From an uncultured Flavobacteriales bacterium (GTDB lineage: Bacteria > Bacteroidota > Bacteroidia > Flavobacteriales > Crocinitomicaceae), in the NCBI GenBank assembly GCA_946482515.1, contig CAMLRS010000011.1, forward strand, positions 1-64,000: a stretch of 64,000 nt of DNA, read 5' to 3'. This document shows positions 60,128-64,000 of this stretch, piece by piece. The notes under the pieces were generated by a model, which was not told where the DNA came from, ran no database searches, and saw only the letters and a program-made list of their open reading frames with translations. A program made the position numbers and the translations under genes. Within the stretch, counting starts at the first letter, position 1; each line of letters starts with the position of its first letter.

Positions 60128-62692
60128 TCACTCATTCTTCACAATTTTCATCCACCCGGATTGTTCCCCGGCGCGTACAAGCAGGAAATAAGTTCCCGCA
60201 GCATAGCCGCTCAAATCGATTTCTGTGTGGTTGCCTTCCAGGTTTTGCAGCTGTTTTCCCTGTAAGTCGAGCAGGATCAGCTGCTCAACAGGAACGGCCG
60301 TCCGGATAGTCAGCAAGCCATTGGTTGGATTTGGATAGACAGCTGCGAACAGGTCGTTTTCTCCGATTCCGGCCGAAGGATTGTACACTTCCGAAGTTGC
60401 CGTACAACCTGTAATACTGGTTGCCACGACGGTGAAATCCGACGAGCTGGGCAAGTTGATGATCAGCGTATCATTGGTTGCTCCGGGAATCGGAACCCCG
60501 TTCTCGTACCATTGCAGGTTCGGATAAGGATCGGTCGTGAGCTCGGTTCCGCTGACCGTAATCTCCGGTACCGGCGGAATATCGCCAGGGATGAGCTCGA
60601 TCGTATCGGAATAAGCCACGCAGCCGAATTCGTTGTAGGAAACATAGGAATACGGACCGGTAGAATCGGTTGTGAGCGTAAACGACTGGCTGCTGCCGGT
60701 GCTCCATAAAATACTGTCGGGTGTAATGCTCGTCACGGCATAGATTGTGTCCTGTACACCGCAATATTGAGTCGGCGGATCGATATCAGCCGTATAATTG
60801 CTTTCCAGCAGCAGGTTCAATGCATGAATTTTACCGTGACCGTAAGCGTTGTTCGGAACAGCGCCGGTAAAACCGTCGGTAAAAGTCGTGGCGATCATAT
60901 CGTCTTTGAACGACTGGTACGTTCCGTAACGGCATTTTTCGAGGTAAAGCGCCGCAATTCCGGCCACTACAGGCGAAGCCATGGATGTACCTCCGTTACG
61001 GGCATGGAAGCCACCTGAGTCGATGAGCGCGTTGTTTCCCGGGTTGTTGAGCAGCCAGAATGGGGCCGCACTCAAAGCAACGTCGCCGGAAGCGCAGACA
61101 TCGGGTTTGGTAACGCCATGACGATTTGGTCCTTTGGCTGAATTCAAACTGAGTTGATGCACGGCTGCAACCGGTGGAGCTGTCTGGTAGTAATTGCCGT
61201 TGTTATCGATATGGCCCTGGCGGTTGCGGACGTTTCCAACGGAAATAACCTTTTCAGAGCAGTTCCACGATGAAACGATGGTTTGCAGCGTATCGGGGAA
61301 AACGTAATGGATAATAGGAGGGTAGGTACCAGCGTCGGGAACGTTGTTGACAATAGTGTTCAGCCCCAGTGTAGCGCCGCTCCACAGGTCGTACGTACCC
61401 GAACCGGTCGTTTTGAACGAATAGTTATAGCTGGTCGAATCGACGTGCGAGAAAAACACTTGTAGATTCAATACCGGCGGTGACCCGACGATTTCAGGAT
61501 ACAGTTCGATGGTCGCAAGGCGGTCGTGGTTGCTGTTGTAGAGCGTATCGTAGATCACCGTTCCTGCGCTGAAAGCTGCCGTGCGGAACTCTGTAGTAGC
61601 GCGTTCTTCATAGGTTACGCTGTTCAGGTTGGCACCAAGAGCGTAGGTCCAGTCGGCAGTACCGGCATCGGACCACAGGTCGAAGTAGATCGTATTCGGT
61701 CCCAAAGCGCCGGAAGGATTGTTCCGGAACCAGCTGAAAGAGGTATTGCCATCCGGCTCGCCGTGTACGTGGAATTTTCCCCAGGCACCGGAGTTACCGG
61801 CCGCACAAACGATGATGCGCCCCGGTTTTTCGTCGAGCAGTTGTTCCATCAGAATGGAAGCCGGATCGTTTCCGTCGTGGCTGCCGAGGTAATCGCCCAC
61901 AGACAGGTTCACCACCGCTGGCATACCCAGCAAATCGGCCTGTTTGAAAATGAAATCACAGGCATCGGCAACGGTAAGTGTCCAGTTGGCCAGGTTGAAA
62001 TTGGTTTCAACCACGATGATCTTGGAATCGGGCGCCATGCCTTTGTTCGATCCGTTGGCCAGTCCGTTTCCTGAGCCGGCTCCTGTAACGGTTGTTCCGT
62101 GTGCATCATTGCCTTGTGTACGTTCACACGTTCCGGCCTGGATTTCGCTTCCGTACCACAGCTGTCCGTATCCGTAAGGCATCGGTGTGCGATCGGCGTC
62201 AAAAGGCATATCGTGGTCCCAGTAATACAGAACGCGCGTTTGCCCGTTCTCATCGATGAAATCGGGATGCTCGTAATCCAGTCCGCTGTCGACATAGCCA
62301 ATGATCACTCCTTTGCCTGTATACGGCGTTTGCAGCCCGAATTCACCATTGTGTACTTCGTTTACAAAGTGCGTGGCACGCGTGGTGTCGTTCATCGCCT
62401 GCGGGAAGGAAACTTCGTAGTGGAATTGCTCTACGAGTCCGTTGGTCTGTGCTGCGTTCATCCAGCTGGCAGTTGCCTGAATATAAATCCATTGAGGCGT
62501 GACGGATTTAACAGAAACCGCTTTGTCTGTCAAGAGCTTTTCCAAGAGCCCGCGCGTGTTTTTCACCGCGAAAGCAATGGAAACATCCGGATGCTGTTCC
62601 AGCTGCTGCCGGAACCGGAAATGCTGTTGCTGGGCAAACAGCGAAGGGGCACACACTAAAAAGAGGATGCCGAGTAAGTAGCGTTTTGTCAT
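60128..62692 (-). CDS. S8 subtilase with T9SS type A sorting domain
   Basis: An 854-aa secreted serine protease: signal peptide (LLGILFLVCAPSLFAQ), Asp in IGYVDSGLDYEHPDF, His in NDAHGTTVTGAGSGNG, catalytic Ser in NGGTSMASPVVAGIAALYL. The insert of about 200 residues between His and Ser is long but usual in the family. The C-terminus has an Ig-like region and a T9SS type A domain (VYPNPTNGLLTIRT … LLDLQGKQL … GYAAGTYFLLVR), so export by type IX secretion and surface anchoring are expected. ATG at 62690-62692 is chosen; 62698 is also possible. Confidence 0.94.
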   Translation of the reverse strand: MTKRYLLGILFLVCAPSLFAQQQHFRFRQQLEQHPDVSIAFAVKNTRGLLEKLLTDKAVSVKSVTPQWIYIQATASWMNAAQTNGLVEQFHYEVSFPQAMNDTTRATHFVNEVHNGEFGLQTPYTGKGVIIGYVDSGLDYEHPDFIDENGQTRVLYYWDHDMPFDADRTPMPYGYGQLWYGSEIQAGTCERTQGNDAHGTTVTGAGSGNGLANGSNKGMAPDSKIIVVETNFNLANWTLTVADACDFIFKQADLLGMPAVVNLSVGDYLGSHDGNDPASILMEQLLDEKPGRIIVCAAGNSGAWGKFHVHGEPDGNTSFSWFRNNPSGALGPNTIYFDLWSDAGTADWTYALGANLNSVTYEERATTEFRTAAFSAGTVIYDTLYNSNHDRLATIELYPEIVGSPPVLNLQVFFSHVDSTSYNYSFKTTGSGTYDLWSGATLGLNTIVNNVPDAGTYPPIIHYVFPDTLQTIVSSWNCSEKVISVGNVRNRQGHIDNNGNYYQTAPPVAAVHQLSLNSAKGPNRHGVTKPDVCASGDVALSAAPFWLLNNPGNNALIDSGGFHARNGGTSMASPVVAGIAALYLEKCRYGTYQSFKDDMIATTFTDGFTGAVPNNAYGHGKIHALNLLLESNYTADIDPPTQYCGVQDTIYAVTSITPDSILWSTGSSQSFTLTTDSTGPYSYVSYNEFGCVAYSDTIELIPGDIPPVPEITVSGTELTTDPYPNLQWYENGVPIPGATNDTLIINLPSSSDFTVVATSITGCTATSEVYNPSAGIGENDLFAAVYPNPTNGLLTIRTAVPVEQLILLDLQGKQLQNLEGNHTEIDLSGYAAGTYFLLVRAGEQSGWMKIVKNE

Positions 62693-62825
62693 AACCATTG
62701 ATGTAGCAAGTTTTCCGTAAAGACGTCAAAATCGACCATTAAGTTAAAAAAAGACAATTAGTAATAGAATCAAATTGCGATATTTGTTTCGAACGACAAC
62801 AAATTCATTAAGCTAACATTCGTCC

Positions 62826-64000
62826 ATGAAAAAACGATTTATTGCCCTTTCCCTGGCCCTGTTCTCCTTCGGAGTTATGAACTACTTCTACGGTCAGATC
62901 CCGGGGACGCTGAACTGGTACAACGGCAAAAGCTCCGGAATGAACACTGAGAAAGCTTACAGCGCTCTCAAAAAACGTACATCCACAACTGTAATCGTTG
63001 CGGTGATCGATTCTGGGATCGACATCGAGCACGAAGACCTTAAAGGAAAAATCTGGACCAACACAGATGAAATTCCGAACAACGGTATCGACGACGACAA
63101 CAACGGTTACATCGATGATATTCACGGATGGAACTTCCTCGGAAGCCCTGAAGGAAACCAGAACCAGGCCCGCCTGGAAAAAACACGTATGTATGCCAAG
63201 CTGAACCAGCGTTTCGCAACTGCTGATCCGGCGAAGCTTTCAGCTGAAGAACGTGCGGATTACGATCTGTACAAAAAGCTCGAGAAAGAAATCAATACAG
63301 AGCGTAAGGAAGCAGAAGCGAACTTGCCGCAATATGAGCAGATCAAAGCGGCCCTGCCGATGATCAAGCAAAAAATCGCTGAAGATATGGGTAAAGAAAA
63401 CTTTACCGTAGCTGACGTGGAAAAATGGAAACCGAAAGATCCGCAGCTGGCAGGTATGAAAGACCTGGCATTCCTGATCGCTTCAGGCGAGCTTACGGAA
63501 GAAACCATGCAGGAAGGTATCGACCATTTCAAATCGACACTCGAATACCACCTCAACCCGGATTTCAACGATCGTCAGATGATCGGCGACAACCCGGACG
63601 ATTTCAACGATGTGAAATACGGTAACAACGATGTGGAAGGTCCGGATGCATTGCACGGAACACACGTTGGTGGTATCATCGGTGCGATCCGTGGAAACGG
63701 ATTGGGCGGCGATGGTGTTGCCGAGAACGTATTGCTGATGTCTATCAGAGCAGTTCCGGATGGTGACGAGCAGGATAAAGATATCGCACTGGCAATCCGT
63801 TATGCAGTTGACAACGGTGCTTCGGTGATCAATATGTCGTTTGGTAAAGGCTACTCGCCGCACCAGAAAGAAGTATACGAAGCATTGGCTTATGCCGATT
63901 CAAAAGGCGTATTGCTCGTACACGCAGCCGGAAACGATGCGGAAAATGTTGATGAGAAAGACAACTTCCCGTCTTCCAGCTACTCCTTCCAGAAGCAAAA
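62826..64000 (+). CDS. S8 subtilisin-family peptidase (C-terminus beyond window)
   Basis: 391 residues are visible. Signal peptide MKKRFIALSLALFSFG; Asp62 in IVAVIDSGIDIEHEDLKG; NNGIDDDNNGYIDDIHGWNF is a Ca-loop-like stretch; His in GPDALHGTHVGGIIGA at about 280; VINMSFGKGYSPHQKEVYEA follows. Between Asp and His lies an unusually long charged helical insert (about 100-270, KLEKEINTERKEAEANLPQ). The catalytic Ser lies outside the window. Divergent from the T9SS subtilase, with 133 nt between the starts. Confidence 0.93.
   Translation, partial: MKKRFIALSLALFSFGVMNYFYGQIPGTLNWYNGKSSGMNTEKAYSALKKRTSTTVIVAVIDSGIDIEHEDLKGKIWTNTDEIPNNGIDDDNNGYIDDIHGWNFLGSPEGNQNQARLEKTRMYAKLNQRFATADPAKLSAEERADYDLYKKLEKEINTERKEAEANLPQYEQIKAALPMIKQKIAEDMGKENFTVADVEKWKPKDPQLAGMKDLAFLIASGELTEETMQEGIDHFKSTLEYHLNPDFNDRQMIGDNPDDFNDVKYGNNDVEGPDALHGTHVGGIIGAIRGNGLGGDGVAENVLLMSIRAVPDGDEQDKDIALAIRYAVDNGASVINMSFGKGYSPHQKEVYEALAYADSKGVLLVHAAGNDAENVDEKDNFPSSSYSFQKQ

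Overview
The window looks like chromosomal DNA of a Bacteroidota member, most likely Flavobacteriales (Crocinitomicaceae/Fluviicola-like). The reasons are: a type IX secretion C-terminal domain on a subtilase; families largely confined to this phylum (DUF3078, TIGR02757, DUF5606, DUF4625-like and BatA proteins); a fused E1 alpha/beta 2-oxoacid dehydrogenase; promoters of the TTG-N19-TAnnTTTG type; and weak Shine-Dalgarno signals. Assignment to a genus is inference. Most of the window is ordinary core genome. No phage, integrase, transposase, CRISPR array or secondary-metabolite megacluster was seen.

Layout. 1-8.4 kb: lipoproteins, endonuclease III without its iron-sulfur ligands, a four-gene operon (fused E1, small NGKC-motif protein, CDVCG outer-membrane protein, lipoprotein), and a PadR-PspC pair with a promoter/operator that can be read directly. 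8.4-18.5 kb: Cys-rich secreted protein, ribosomal protein S1, DUF1761, AraC regulator with a TIMP-like protein, SUFU-domain protein, thiolase, DUF3078. 18.5-33 kb: VWA membrane protein, GH38-like glycosidase, a 50-aa protein, M13 peptidase with ElaA acetyltransferase, acyl-CoA carboxylase beta, Pcm, amidase, and an MBOAT/SGNH acyl-transfer pair. 33-47 kb: an overlapping operon of N-formylglutamate amidohydrolase, QEGLA-motif peptidase and ATP-grasp ligase; TerB/DnaJ protein; thioredoxin reductase; methyltransferase, degenerate dihydroorotase and BatA; TIGR02757; RibBA with LolD. 47-52.3 kb: two glycosyltransferases with an LptF/LptG permease, START-like protein, isoprenylcysteine methyltransferase-like protein. 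52.3-52.9 kb: tRNA-Met preceded by a tandem array of interrupted tRNA-Met-derived copies. 53-64 kb: GIY-YIG, DUF1579 and DinB-like proteins, an overlapping ATP-grasp/desaturase/desaturase operon, M3 peptidase, DUF5606 protein, and two divergent subtilases, the last cut by the window edge.

The most distinctive material is between the genes. Several families of palindromic, modular dispersed repeats recur: a 14-bp palindrome inside elements with inverted CACCACAAAAG-like ends, TCCGCC-NNN-GGCGGA hairpins, CTGTCAGCCATGGCTGACAG, C-rich modules, and AT-rich spacers. One hairpin type sits inside the anticodon-arm region of every pseudo-tRNA copy in the tandem array. This suggests palindrome insertion into a tRNA gene followed by tandem amplification beside one intact functional copy.

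The better candidates for undescribed function are the tRNA-derived array, the two ATP-grasp operons, and the E1-coupled NGKC/CDVCG operon.
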